Origin: an uncultured Carboxylicivirga sp.
GTDB taxonomy: Bacteria > Bacteroidota > Bacteroidia > Bacteroidales > Marinilabiliaceae
Direction: 5' to 3'
Length of the DNA: 64,000 nucleotides
Assembly (NCBI RefSeq): GCF_963668385.1
Contig: NZ_OY764327.1
Coordinates: forward strand, 3,754,501-3,818,500
A model generated the notes under the pieces. It did no database searches. It was given only the letters and a program-made list of their open reading frames with translations, and was not told where the DNA came from. The position numbers and the translations under genes are program-made. Shown here one piece after another: positions 25,874 to 35,219 of this stretch; position 1 is the stretch's first letter; each line of letters begins with the position of its first letter.

Positions 25874-28800
25874 TTACTCTACTGTAATTTCATCAATAAA
25901 CAAGTACGATGGCAAACCTGAACCCGAATGCCAGCTAGGTAATTTGCCTGCGCTTTCGATGATTACTTTTAGGTATCGTGCTTTTGTTTTTGATGCTATG
26001 GTTTTTGTCAACACAAGTATATCAACATGGTGTGATGGTAATTCGTATTGCTCGTTTGCAATTTCTGTAAAGTTCTCACCATCATTTGATCCTAAAATAG
26101 TAATTGATTTAGGAGGGAAGATCCAAGAACCCGTGTTCTGAGTAAAATTAATGGTTACCTGGCTGATTTTCTTCTTCGTTCCCAAGTCGATAACTGCATT
26201 AAATTTCTTATCGTTGGTTCCTGTCCACAAACCATCGCGATAATTGTTAGAACCTAACTTACCATCAATTAGAGTTTGTTTACCCGGATTATAGGCTTGC
26301 GATATGGTTGCCTCAGTCGAGAGAACCGGATATTCTGATTTTCCATCATTGAAGTATGCTTTGCGGAACTGAATGCTTTTAACATCACTGGTAATATAGC
26401 CTTCCTTTACACTGATCGCTTTTAAAGTGGTTGACTTTTTTAGAATAATTAGATTGCTATAAACCTTTGATTTTGTTGTTGGACTCGTTCCATCTAAAGT
26501 GTAATAGATAGTAACTCCTTCAGTCTGACAAAGCAATTCAACAGGCAGATGATTTTTGAAAATTTGCGCTGATGAAGCAGGATAAGGCATAAATGCCTTG
26601 TTGGCACGTGGCTCAATCTCAATGTCTTCATTAGCCGCTAATTCAATCGGAGCAGCTTCAATTGATGTTCCCCAACTTTGAGGTGTTGAGCTCATTTCGA
26701 AGGTTAGCTTTCCACCTTGCATTATATCAGTATGCTTGATGTACGTATAATCGTATGCTTTCCCATTCAATGTAGCAGAGCTTATATAAACATTATCATC
26801 AGAGTTATTATTCGCTTCAATAATAAACTGCTTACTATTCTCAAGATTGATGGTGACCTTATCAAAAACAGGACTGCCGATAATGTATTCACCGCTTACC
26901 GGATTCATTGAATAGAAACCCATTGAAGACAGTACGTACCAAGCTGACATCTGCCCCGTGTCTTCATTTCCGCTGTAGCCATCTTTGTCGGTAGTGTACA
27001 TCTCTTTCATTACTCGACGAATCATGGCTTGCGTTTTATCCGGACGTTGAGCAAAGTTGTAAGTGTAAATCACATGGTGCGATGGTTCATTGCCTTGCGC
27101 ATACTGACCAATCAAACCCGTTACATCATGCGCATGCTCATTATCATTAACAGCATCCTGCTCGAACATCTCATCCAGCTTGGCAATAAATGCATCTTTA
27201 CCACCGTAAAGCTCTATCAGACCATTAATATCATGAGGCGCAAAGAAGGAGTAGTGCCATGAGTTTCCTTCGGTGAAATCGCCCGAACCAAACAAAGTAA
27301 TAGCCATTGGATCAAAGTCAGGATTCCAAACTCCGTTTTCATCGCGGCCACGCATAAATTTAGTTTCCGGATCAAATACATTTCTGTAATTGAGTGATCG
27401 AAGCGTGAATTCTTTGTAATCATCGATCTTGCCTAATTTGAGTGCAACCAGAGCAATACAATAATCATCAAATGCATATTCCACGGTTTTCGAAACAGAG
27501 TTAGCTTCTTTTTCGCGAGGAATGTAATGCATGTGTTTGTAATCTTTCAAGCCTTGTCCGTCAGCCATAGCTGAAGAAAGCATGGCCTGATAGGCTTCTT
27601 GCACATCGCCGGTGTAATATCCTTTTAAAATAGCATCGGCAATAACGGGCACAGAATGATAGCCAATCATTGTATTGGTTTCGTTGCTCCATAATTCCCA
27701 TACCGGTAAACGGCCCGATTCATTGTATTTGGCAATCATCGATTTAATAAAATCGTTGTTGTATTTTGTATCAACAATTGAATACAGAGGATGTAATCCA
27801 CGGAAGGTGTCCCATAACGAGTACAAAGTGTAATGACTGCGACCTTCCGCTTTGTGAATCTTCATATCCATACCACGGTATTCGCCATTCACATCCTGGA
27901 AAGTATTTGGATGTATTTTTGTGTGATACAAAGCAGTATAAAAAATTACTTTTTCATCGTCAGAACCACCTTCAACTTCAATTTTAGCAAGCTCTTTATT
28001 CCACGTTTCTTTTGCCTGAGCTAAGGTTGCATCAAAATCAAAACCTTTGTTTTCAGCTTCCATATTGGCCCAAGCATTTTCGCACGATACAGAAGAAATA
28101 GCCACTTTTACAATGATGGCTTCACCTTCTTTAGTGTGGTAATTGAAGGCTGCTTTAATACTTTTGCCTTCGGCTTTGGTGGTTGATTTTACCAATTTGT
28201 CTTCTTGAACTATCAGAACCTTATCAAAGGGTTTTGAAAATTCCATGGCAAAAAACAAACGTTGATCGCTTGCCCAGCCTTGAGAGAAACGAGTTCCTTC
28301 AACCTTTGTATCTGAAAGAACATGGATATCCGCATTGGTAACGTTATTGGCAATGCCATGCTCCAGATCAAGAATGATATGTGCCTCATCTGATTCAGGA
28401 AAAGTGTACTTATGCATTCCTGTGCGAAGCGTGGCAGTCAATTCGGCCTTGATATTATAATCATCTAACAATATCGAATAATATCCGGGTGAAGCTATCT
28501 CATTATCATGACTAAAACGACTTCGATAACTAGCATCAGGATCGGCTTTGGTACCCGGTTGGAAATTAACGTTTCCAACAGTTGGCATCAATAATACATC
28601 GCCATAATCTGCTCCTCCTGTTCCGCTTAAATGGGTATGCGAAAAACCAATTACCGAACTGTCCGATTCATGATAACCAGAACACCAGTCCCAGCCTTCA
28701 ATACCTGTATCAGGGCTTAGTTGAACCATTCCAAAAGGTAAAGTAGCTCCGGGGAAGGTATGTCCGTGTCCGCCCGTTCCGATAAAGGGATCAACGTAAT

Positions 28801-28915
28801 GAGTGTAGTCCTTTTTTTCTTGTGCATTAGTAGTTGATACTAATAATATAAGAAGGGCTATTGGAATTATCTTGATCAATGGCTTCAATTTTTTTTTAAG
28901 TATATTCATATGCAA
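25874..28915 (-). CDS. GH92 alpha-mannosidase with C-terminal CHB_HEX_C and F5/8 domains (paralogue 2)
   Basis: 1013 residues, longer than a plain GH92 (~740). A second ATG two codons in is also a possible start. The signal peptide ends TTNAQ. The GH92 body (about 35-765) has DPFIGTGGHGHTFPGATLPFG, the acid region EGNSWHYSF, GNEPSHHVIYTYNF and GNEDTGQMSAWYVLSSMGFY. A chitobiase-C-like segment follows (about 800-865: VTIYYTLDGTSPTTKSKVY), then a discoidin-type F5/8 module (about 870-1013) that may bind glycan. The complete GNEPSHH motif suggests alpha-1,2-mannosidase activity (inference). Confidence 0.93.
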   Translation of the reverse strand: MHMNILKKKLKPLIKIIPIALLILLVSTTNAQEKKDYTHYVDPFIGTGGHGHTFPGATLPFGMVQLSPDTGIEGWDWCSGYHESDSSVIGFSHTHLSGTGGADYGDVLLMPTVGNVNFQPGTKADPDASYRSRFSHDNEIASPGYYSILLDDYNIKAELTATLRTGMHKYTFPESDEAHIILDLEHGIANNVTNADIHVLSDTKVEGTRFSQGWASDQRLFFAMEFSKPFDKVLIVQEDKLVKSTTKAEGKSIKAAFNYHTKEGEAIIVKVAISSVSCENAWANMEAENKGFDFDATLAQAKETWNKELAKIEVEGGSDDEKVIFYTALYHTKIHPNTFQDVNGEYRGMDMKIHKAEGRSHYTLYSLWDTFRGLHPLYSIVDTKYNNDFIKSMIAKYNESGRLPVWELWSNETNTMIGYHSVPVIADAILKGYYTGDVQEAYQAMLSSAMADGQGLKDYKHMHYIPREKEANSVSKTVEYAFDDYCIALVALKLGKIDDYKEFTLRSLNYRNVFDPETKFMRGRDENGVWNPDFDPMAITLFGSGDFTEGNSWHYSFFAPHDINGLIELYGGKDAFIAKLDEMFEQDAVNDNEHAHDVTGLIGQYAQGNEPSHHVIYTYNFAQRPDKTQAMIRRVMKEMYTTDKDGYSGNEDTGQMSAWYVLSSMGFYSMNPVSGEYIIGSPVFDKVTINLENSKQFIIEANNNSDDNVYISSATLNGKAYDYTYIKHTDIMQGGKLTFEMSSTPQSWGTSIEAAPIELAANEDIEIEPRANKAFMPYPASSAQIFKNHLPVELLCQTEGVTIYYTLDGTSPTTKSKVYSNLIILKKSTTLKAISVKEGYITSDVKSIQFRKAYFNDGKSEYPVLSTEATISQAYNPGKQTLIDGKLGSNNYRDGLWTGTNDKKFNAVIDLGTKKKISQVTINFTQNTGSWIFPPKSITILGSNDGENFTEIANEQYELPSHHVDILVLTKTIASKTKARYLKVIIESAGKLPSWHSGSGLPSYLFIDEITVE

Positions 28916-28985
28916 TCCAATATTCTTTTAGATAAACAAAATTGTGTGGCCAATGCATAACTGCAACTTAGTCTTGATAATCACC

Positions 28986-29178
28986 GCTCAAGCCGCGGGG
29001 GCTTTTCATTTCTTGTCTTGATACAAGAAACGAAACAAAGAAAATCAAGGCTACATACTGAATGACTCATGTTTTTTGTTGAAATTAAGTGCGGCCAGGT
29101 GATCTTCGAACAAGTTCTCAGCTTCCTGGTCTTACTATATTTCAACTTCATAACATTCGTCTTTCATTATGAGGCCAA
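28986..29178 (-). repeat. Structured repeat, copy A (leftward arm)
   Basis: About 190 bp, about 80% identical in inverted orientation to 52446-52640. It fills the 301-bp gap between the aspartylglucosaminidase and GH92 genes and reads in the same sense as copy B relative to transcription. Stems: CCAGG 29095-29099 with CCTGG 29125-29129 (CCGGG/CCCGG in copy B, a compensatory change), and TTTCTTG with CAAGAAA around 29009-29030. The portion with TTGATACAAGAAA and AAAGAAAATCAAGG resembles dispersed intergenic repeats I recall from other Bacteroidota. Confidence 0.8.
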
Positions 29179-29216
29179 AACAGTACAAAATTGGTTAAGC
29201 TTTGTTTAAGTATATT

Positions 29217-30215
29217 TTATTCTTCGTAATAATATACAGCATCTTCCATTCGGTTGCCACCTTTTTCGTCGTAAACGGCGTAGTTAAAACCTTTGCGAAG
29301 GCTATAACCACCATATTCGCCATGTTTATTGATAGCAATAAATCCAACTTGCAGGTAGTCGAATTCAGGTCGACCTTTATGCTGTTTGTAAATGCGGTGA
29401 GTGGCTTCTTTGCAGGCATCAAATGGCGACATTCCGTTGCGCATTAATTCAACTACAATAGCACTACCGGCAGTACGAATCACTGCTTCGCCCAAGCCTG
29501 TTGCGGTGGCTCCACCAACTTCACCATCCACAAATAAACCGGCACCTACAATTGGCGAATCACCCACACGACCATGCATTTTCCATGATGCACCTGAAGT
29601 AGTACATGCTCCTGCCACGCGTCCTTTTTCATCAATGGCTAGCATTCCAATGGTATCGTGATTTTCGATGTTGATAACAGGTTTGTAGTCCGATTTTTTC
29701 TTCCACTCTTCCCAATCTTTCTTCGATTTTTCAGTAAGAAGATTCTCGGTTTTGAAACCTTGTTCCAAAGCAAACTGTAGTGCTCCCTCGCCTGACAACA
29801 TCACATGTGGTGTTTTATCCATCACCAAACGGGCCACATTGATTGGATGTTTTATTCCTTCGAGGAAACAAACGGCACCGGTATCCATATTGTAGTCCAT
29901 AATGGAAGCATCCAATGTAACATGACCATCTCTGTCGGGATAGCCTCCGTATCCAACGCTTCGAACTTCTGGATCGCCTTCGGGGATCATCACTCCTTTT
30001 TCAACTGCATCAATCGACTTGCCGCCTGTACTTAAGATTTTCCAGGCTTCGGCATTGGCAGGTATGCCATGATTCCAGGTGGAAATAACCAAAGGTTTAC
30101 TACCCGAGTTTCCTTTAAATCCTGTTGCTTTAAGCGTACGCGCTTTCAGTCCCTGAGAGGCAACGGCGGCGCCTCCCATTAAAGCCATTTTGATAAAGTT
30201 TCTTCTTCCACTCAT
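29217..30215 (-). CDS. N4-(beta-N-acetylglucosaminyl)-L-asparaginase (aspartylglucosaminidase), Tat-exported
   Basis: 332 residues, Ntn-hydrolase of the glycosylasparaginase family. The self-cleavage site is clear: HDTIG with Thr188 as the expected new N-terminal nucleophile, followed by GRVAGACTTSGASWKMHGRVGDSPIVGAG, which forms the substrate pocket. It hydrolyses GlcNAc-Asn to aspartate and the glycosylamine. The N terminus (SGRRNFIKMALMGGAAVA) is a twin-arginine signal, so it is exported folded, as is logical for an enzyme that must mature by autocleavage. It starts 4 bp from the upstream GH92 stop, so it belongs to the same transcript. Confidence 0.93.
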   Translation of the reverse strand: MSGRRNFIKMALMGGAAVASQGLKARTLKATGFKGNSGSKPLVISTWNHGIPANAEAWKILSTGGKSIDAVEKGVMIPEGDPEVRSVGYGGYPDRDGHVTLDASIMDYNMDTGAVCFLEGIKHPINVARLVMDKTPHVMLSGEGALQFALEQGFKTENLLTEKSKKDWEEWKKKSDYKPVINIENHDTIGMLAIDEKGRVAGACTTSGASWKMHGRVGDSPIVGAGLFVDGEVGGATATGLGEAVIRTAGSAIVVELMRNGMSPFDACKEATHRIYKQHKGRPEFDYLQVGFIAINKHGEYGGYSLRKGFNYAVYDEKGGNRMEDAVYYYEE

Positions 30216-30219
30216 TTTA

Positions 30220-32478
30220 TTAGTTTTTTTGTTCGTCAGATGGAGGGTAAGCGTTTTTATCAGTCCATAAATAAATGTTGGGTTCCGATCCCATTTTAAA
30301 AATCAGTTCGCCACCTTTCATTATTTCCTGATGTTGGATATAGGATTCTTTTAAAGGTTTGCCATTTAAAAAAGCTTCCTGTATGTATTTATTTTCTTTT
30401 GAAAGATTTTCAGCTATTACTGCAAATTGTTTGCCATTTTCGAGCTTGATACTGGCTTTATCCAGCATTGGAGTGCCAATAACATAGATTCCATCGGCCG
30501 GATTAACCGGGTAAAATCCTAGTGCTGAATAAACAAACCAAGCCGACATTTGTCCGCAATCTTCGTTGCCACAATGTCCGTCCGGAGTGGGTGAATATTG
30601 ACTCTCGGCAATTTGTCGAACGATCGCCTGCGTTTTCCAGGGTTTGCCAATATAATTGTACAAATAGCCAACATGATGACTGGGTTCATTTCCGTGTGCA
30701 TATTGGCCAATCATACCCGTGCTGAAGATAGGCAGTTGATCATCTTCTTCCGGATAATAGTTAAACATAGAATCCAGCTTTTCTTCAAAGCGTTGCGATG
30801 AGCCTAGTTGGTTTATCAGGCCTTGAATATTATGCGGTACAAACCAGAAATACTGCCATGCATTTGATTCGCAGTAATCATCGGTATATTCTTTTGGAAT
30901 AAAGTGTTTGATAAAAGAACCATCGGCTTCTATGGTTCTGAGGAATGAGCTTTCGCCATCGTAATGATTGGCCCAATTCCCTGATCGTTTTATAAAATAT
31001 TGATAATCCTCTGACTTATCTAAATCTTTTGCCAGTTGAGCGATACACCAGTCGTCGTATGCATATTCTAAGGTTAATGAAACGGACCAGTTTTCGTGTT
31101 TTTTATCAGCCGAGACAAAACCTCTTGCTTTGTATTCACCTATTCGTTGTGCATCCTGCATGGCTGATGCTTTGCAAGCTTCGTATAATTGATCGGCATC
31201 CATGTCATGCAATAATCCTTTCAAATAGGTATCAACAATTACCGGAACCGCATGATAACCAATCATCATATTGGTTTCGTTGCCTTCGAGCGACCAAACA
31301 GGAAGCAATCCGGTTTCGTTATAGTGTGCCATAAAAGATTTCACCATGTCCTGAACCCGACTTGGGTGCATAATGGTGTACAGAGGATGAGCTGCTCTGA
31401 AAGTATCCCAAAGCGAGAATAACTCATAGCGCGTATAGCCTTCAGCTTTCTCTACTTTTCCGTTTGGAGCTTTGTAAAATCCGTTTACATCCGAGTAAAT
31501 ACGCGGATTCAGCATGGTTTGATAGAGCGTAGTGTAGAAAGTCCTTTTTAACTCATCATCCCTTGATTCAACGTTAATCTTGGATAATTCTTTTGTCCAG
31601 GCTTGTTCTGACTCAGCTTTTATAGCAGCAAAGTCTTTATTAGCTAATTCAGCAGCAAAGTTGGCTTCAGCGCCTTCAATATTGGATGATGCCAATGCCA
31701 CTTTAATCTCAATTACCTCTTCTTTATTAGAATCGAAATTGACTCTTATTTTGGTATGTTTCGCTTTTGCTTCTGATTTTACCTTTTTATCTTCTTCAAA
31801 AAGCTGATAACCAGAGAAAGGTAGTGAAAATTCAGCTTTGAAATACACGCGTTGATCGGCTGCCCAACCTGATGATTTTCTGTATCCAACCAAAGTTTGA
31901 TTATCAACCACTTTAATGTACGTGTCGATTGGGCCATCCCAATTCAAAGCATATCCCAAATCAAGAATAACAGCCTTGCCTGTGTCCGCAGGGAAATGAT
32001 ATCTCTGTATTCCCCCGCGGGCACTTGCGGTCATTTCTGCTTTTATGCCGAAGTCCTGAAGCAACACCCAATAGTATCCTGGCGAGGCACCTTCATTGAT
32101 ATGAGAGAAAACTGAAAAATGTCTGTTGCCATTCTCTTTGAGTGTTCTCGAACTTCTTTTGTTGATGGGCATGAAGAGCAAATCGTATAAATCGCCTGCG
32201 CCGGTTCCGCTTAAATGCATATGGCTAAAACCGCTGATAATCGTGTCGGGGTAGGAGTATCCCGAAATACGATCCCAGCCGCTTAAACCATGATCGGGAC
32301 TTAGCTGAACTGCTCCGAATGGGTATTGAGCACCCGGATAGGTATTGCCGGGGCCGTCTGTTCCCATAAACGGATTTACGTAGTCCAGTATGCTCTCATC
32401 ATTGTTGCCGGCAGGCTGTTTGTTTGAGCATGACCACAATAAAAGGCTGATTATTATTGCTGTATATGTTTTTATCAT
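30220..32478 (-). CDS. GH92 alpha-mannosidase, lipoprotein (paralogue 3)
   Basis: 752 residues. The lipoprotein signal ends LLLWSCSNKQ. The Cys is not followed by an acidic export signal, so a periplasmic anchor is likelier. GH92 landmarks: DYVNPFMGTDGPGNTYPGA, GFSHMHLSGTGAGDL, acid region CESNAWQYFWFVP, GNEPSHHVGYLYNY and GNEDCGQMSAWFVYSALGFYP. All expected catalytic residues seem present. It shares the GNEPSHH motif with paralogue 2, so a similar (alpha-1,2-type) preference is inferred. It is tightly packed with the aspartylglucosaminidase gene. Confidence 0.93.
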   Translation of the reverse strand: MIKTYTAIIISLLLWSCSNKQPAGNNDESILDYVNPFMGTDGPGNTYPGAQYPFGAVQLSPDHGLSGWDRISGYSYPDTIISGFSHMHLSGTGAGDLYDLLFMPINKRSSRTLKENGNRHFSVFSHINEGASPGYYWVLLQDFGIKAEMTASARGGIQRYHFPADTGKAVILDLGYALNWDGPIDTYIKVVDNQTLVGYRKSSGWAADQRVYFKAEFSLPFSGYQLFEEDKKVKSEAKAKHTKIRVNFDSNKEEVIEIKVALASSNIEGAEANFAAELANKDFAAIKAESEQAWTKELSKINVESRDDELKRTFYTTLYQTMLNPRIYSDVNGFYKAPNGKVEKAEGYTRYELFSLWDTFRAAHPLYTIMHPSRVQDMVKSFMAHYNETGLLPVWSLEGNETNMMIGYHAVPVIVDTYLKGLLHDMDADQLYEACKASAMQDAQRIGEYKARGFVSADKKHENWSVSLTLEYAYDDWCIAQLAKDLDKSEDYQYFIKRSGNWANHYDGESSFLRTIEADGSFIKHFIPKEYTDDYCESNAWQYFWFVPHNIQGLINQLGSSQRFEEKLDSMFNYYPEEDDQLPIFSTGMIGQYAHGNEPSHHVGYLYNYIGKPWKTQAIVRQIAESQYSPTPDGHCGNEDCGQMSAWFVYSALGFYPVNPADGIYVIGTPMLDKASIKLENGKQFAVIAENLSKENKYIQEAFLNGKPLKESYIQHQEIMKGGELIFKMGSEPNIYLWTDKNAYPPSDEQKN

Positions 32479-32525
32479 TAATTTAAATTTCTCAAAAATT
32501 GCAGAGTAACATCATCTGTAGTGTA

Positions 32526-33587
32526 TTATTGGATTTTAATTAACTGACCTTCGTTATTACACAAATAGTTGATTGTTTTGTTTGGAGTAGATCCCTTCAC
32601 TTCGTAAGTGAATTCCAAAACATTCATTTGTATATGATATTTTTTAAGTAGATCAGGTTTGATATTTAATGGCTTCAGCGATTGGAAAAATTTTCCATTT
32701 TTATTCTTTTCAAGTCGTTGTTGTTTGTAGATATGCGCCAATAATTGGCGTAACGTTTCTTCGTCGGGATTATAAAAGGATTGATTATCCTGATGATCAA
32801 CAAACGTAACAATACCCCATAGTTCGGGACGGTGCATATCAATTACACCCATAGGCGACCAAATCCAGTTGTTTTCGGGAAGCAGTTTACCTGTTTCTTT
32901 GTTTCCAAGCTTTTCGTATTTGCCATCAATCACTTCAGTGTCCCACTGAACACGCGAGAAGTTGATGCGCATGTTTTCGCCGTGCTTTGGTATGCGACGA
33001 TATTGAGAAGTTGTCACAAGGTTTTTCCAGGGAATAGCTACTTCAACTGTCCATGACTCATCTTTGTCGTTTGGATCGTTTATAGTACCATTGATTTGAA
33101 CGGCCGTTAGTAATCCAGCCATGTCGAATTCATTTAATACCGGACCACCTTCGCGATAGGGTTTTGAAAGGAATAAATCCCAAACGGTATTAAGAGCATT
33201 TAGCTCTAATTCAATATAATTGTGGGTATCACCATTGGCGTCGATAAATATTTCAATGTCGTTATCATGAAAAATAACTGCATCTTTTTCTGTGATATTT
33301 GCCCAAATATGATGGTCTTTCAGTTCGAAAGAGAAATACAGATACTGATCGCTCCACAGCATTTTAGCACGTGTGTCGTAATAAGGCTTTTTGATGTATC
33401 TACCTTCAATATCGACAAATAGATTCGTCCAGGCAGCCTCTTGCCATTCTACTTTATTAATGTTTCCATCAATGGTAAAGTCATGGTTAATTTTCTGACA
33501 CAAATATCGCTCCGGTTCAATAAATCGGAACTCCTGAGCCTGTAACTGAATGCCAATGCTAAATAAAACGATCAGTAGGTGCTTCAT
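32526..33587 (-). CDS. CBM9-like carbohydrate-binding protein, exported
   Basis: 353 residues from the ATG at 33587. A longer in-frame extension to 33683 would overlap the C69 gene and lacks a signal peptide. The chosen start gives MKHLLIVLFSIGIQLQAQE, a good signal peptide. The core follows the family-9-like pattern: DFTIDGNINKVEWQEAAWTNLFVDI, TRAKMLWSDQYLYFSFEL, IFHDNDIEIFIDANGDTHNYIELELNALNTVWDL and WTVEVAIPWKNL. These domains bind glycan ends. Some larger proteins of this group are enzymes, but no catalytic site is apparent. It starts one base after the C69 stop. Confidence 0.82.
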   Translation of the reverse strand: MKHLLIVLFSIGIQLQAQEFRFIEPERYLCQKINHDFTIDGNINKVEWQEAAWTNLFVDIEGRYIKKPYYDTRAKMLWSDQYLYFSFELKDHHIWANITEKDAVIFHDNDIEIFIDANGDTHNYIELELNALNTVWDLFLSKPYREGGPVLNEFDMAGLLTAVQINGTINDPNDKDESWTVEVAIPWKNLVTTSQYRRIPKHGENMRINFSRVQWDTEVIDGKYEKLGNKETGKLLPENNWIWSPMGVIDMHRPELWGIVTFVDHQDNQSFYNPDEETLRQLLAHIYKQQRLEKNKNGKFFQSLKPLNIKPDLLKKYHIQMNVLEFTYEVKGSTPNKTINYLCNNEGQLIKIQ

Positions 33588-33588
33588 T

Positions 33589-35211
33589 TTAATAGTTTCG
33601 AGGTTCTTTATTCTCTTTGCTTTCTTTCCAAACCGGCAAAATCCGCTCCTTGTCATCTTCAATGGCTTTTCGATAAAAATCATCGGAATAACCCACTGTT
33701 TTGGTTCTCATTTTTTCATCTCTCACCATTCCATCATTATACTTTGTAATAAGGAAGTTGGAAAGTTGTGTCCAGTTTTGAAGAAGCTGTTCTGATTGAT
33801 CTTCACCAAATTGAGTATACTCCTTACTTCCCTTCTTCTTGTTGATTGATTGGGTTGATTCTTCTAAAGCTCTGAAATCAGCAATAATATCTTTTTGAAT
33901 GCTTGCCTGTTTTGTTTTTACATCTTTAATCATATCGGAGTAGCGAAGGTTGACGTAGTTGCCAACAAAATTGAAGACCCACCACATCGAATTCCACGAA
34001 AAAGCATCGTATTTGGTGTTGTTATACGATTGCGGAATCTGACTAACACATGCATTAAAAGGCATGTAGATGTTGGTGTAAGTATTATCCAAACCTAACC
34101 ACAGCACCGAATTAGCTTCTTTCTTTTTGTTGGTTTTTAACTCAGCAATAAAAGCATAGGCAGTTAATGGTGTTGATATGGGACGTTCCCACGATGCTTC
34201 CATGCCATCCACTTCAAAAGTTAACGGACGAGAGCGATTGGGATTTCCATGAGGTCCGGCTTTTAGGCCTTTCTCCATGTCCCAGAGTGTTCCATCGTAA
34301 TGACTGCGTGTTAAAGCAATGATTGTTTCAAATGATAACTTCTCATCAGGCTTAATCCATAATGGCATTCTTTCGGCACCTTCAACACCTCTGGCATAAT
34401 CGGTTGAAATATTAAGCGAAGGAGCTGTTCTTCGGAAGAAATCCCAAACGCGCATTTCGGTGTAACGTAATTTGGCCGGCGTAACCGGATCGTAAGTATC
34501 GCAAAAGCTAAACGCTTCGCCACTTTCAGGATGATAATATCCTTTTTCGATGGCAAAATCAATAACGTCGGGAGAGTACTTGTAATTATCCGGATTATCC
34601 AGTTCTATCTCACCAATGCGCGCGTGGTTGGCATGAGCTGAAATATAACCATCCGGAATACGAACGGCAGCCCAAACAGCACCTTTGTTATCGATTCCTT
34701 TACCCACCATTTCCATTAACCAAATCTCATCGGGATCGGCAATAGAAAAGCTTTCGCCAGGAGAACCATAACCATATTCCTGAACCAACTCAGCAATTAC
34801 ATCAATCATTTCGCGAGCCGTTTTCGAACGCTGTAAGCCTAACTCCATCAGGTGCCAGTATTCAAGAAACTCGTCTGTGTTATGTAATTCTTCGCGACCA
34901 CCAAAAGTGGTTTCGCCAATGCTCACATTGAACTCATTTATGTGGTAACCAATGGTATGATACTCGTGTTTTGCACGCGGAATATAGCCTTCCTTTTGGT
35001 TGGGATAGGAAAAGATTCGAATGGAATCGGAATTCTTATACGAACCGGCCGGATGCACCGGAAAACTCGGTGCATAGGCTCCATCGTTCGAGTAAAAGAT
35101 ATAGTTATGATGATCAGCTGATGCACCTTTGGTAATCAGGAAGTTGGTGCATGCGTCAGCTGATATCCATGATAAAAATAGTATGGCTATTGGTAAAAGG
35201 TGTTTTGTCAT
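33589..35211 (-). CDS. C69-family dipeptidase, exported
   Basis: 540 residues. A signal peptide ends right before the nucleophile: ISADACTNFLITKGAS, with Cys21 as the expected N-terminal catalytic residue (Ntn-hydrolase, PepD type). Other family features: IFYSNDGAYAPSF, TIGYHINEFNVSIGETTFGGREEL, GSPGESFSIADPDEIWLMEMVGKG and WAAVRIPDGYISAHANHARIGE. C69 enzymes cleave dipeptides and other short peptides. In this locus it could digest the peptide left on glycosylated Asn so that the aspartylglucosaminidase, which requires free alpha-groups on Asn, can act (inference). Confidence 0.9.
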   Translation of the reverse strand: MTKHLLPIAILFLSWISADACTNFLITKGASADHHNYIFYSNDGAYAPSFPVHPAGSYKNSDSIRIFSYPNQKEGYIPRAKHEYHTIGYHINEFNVSIGETTFGGREELHNTDEFLEYWHLMELGLQRSKTAREMIDVIAELVQEYGYGSPGESFSIADPDEIWLMEMVGKGIDNKGAVWAAVRIPDGYISAHANHARIGEIELDNPDNYKYSPDVIDFAIEKGYYHPESGEAFSFCDTYDPVTPAKLRYTEMRVWDFFRRTAPSLNISTDYARGVEGAERMPLWIKPDEKLSFETIIALTRSHYDGTLWDMEKGLKAGPHGNPNRSRPLTFEVDGMEASWERPISTPLTAYAFIAELKTNKKKEANSVLWLGLDNTYTNIYMPFNACVSQIPQSYNNTKYDAFSWNSMWWVFNFVGNYVNLRYSDMIKDVKTKQASIQKDIIADFRALEESTQSINKKKGSKEYTQFGEDQSEQLLQNWTQLSNFLITKYNDGMVRDEKMRTKTVGYSDDFYRKAIEDDKERILPVWKESKENKEPRNY

Positions 35212-35219
35212 AATTGTGC

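Noticed and set aside
33588..33683. Longer start for the CBM9-like protein
   Set aside because: It overlaps the C69 gene and removes the signal peptide. ATG 33587 fits the spacing.
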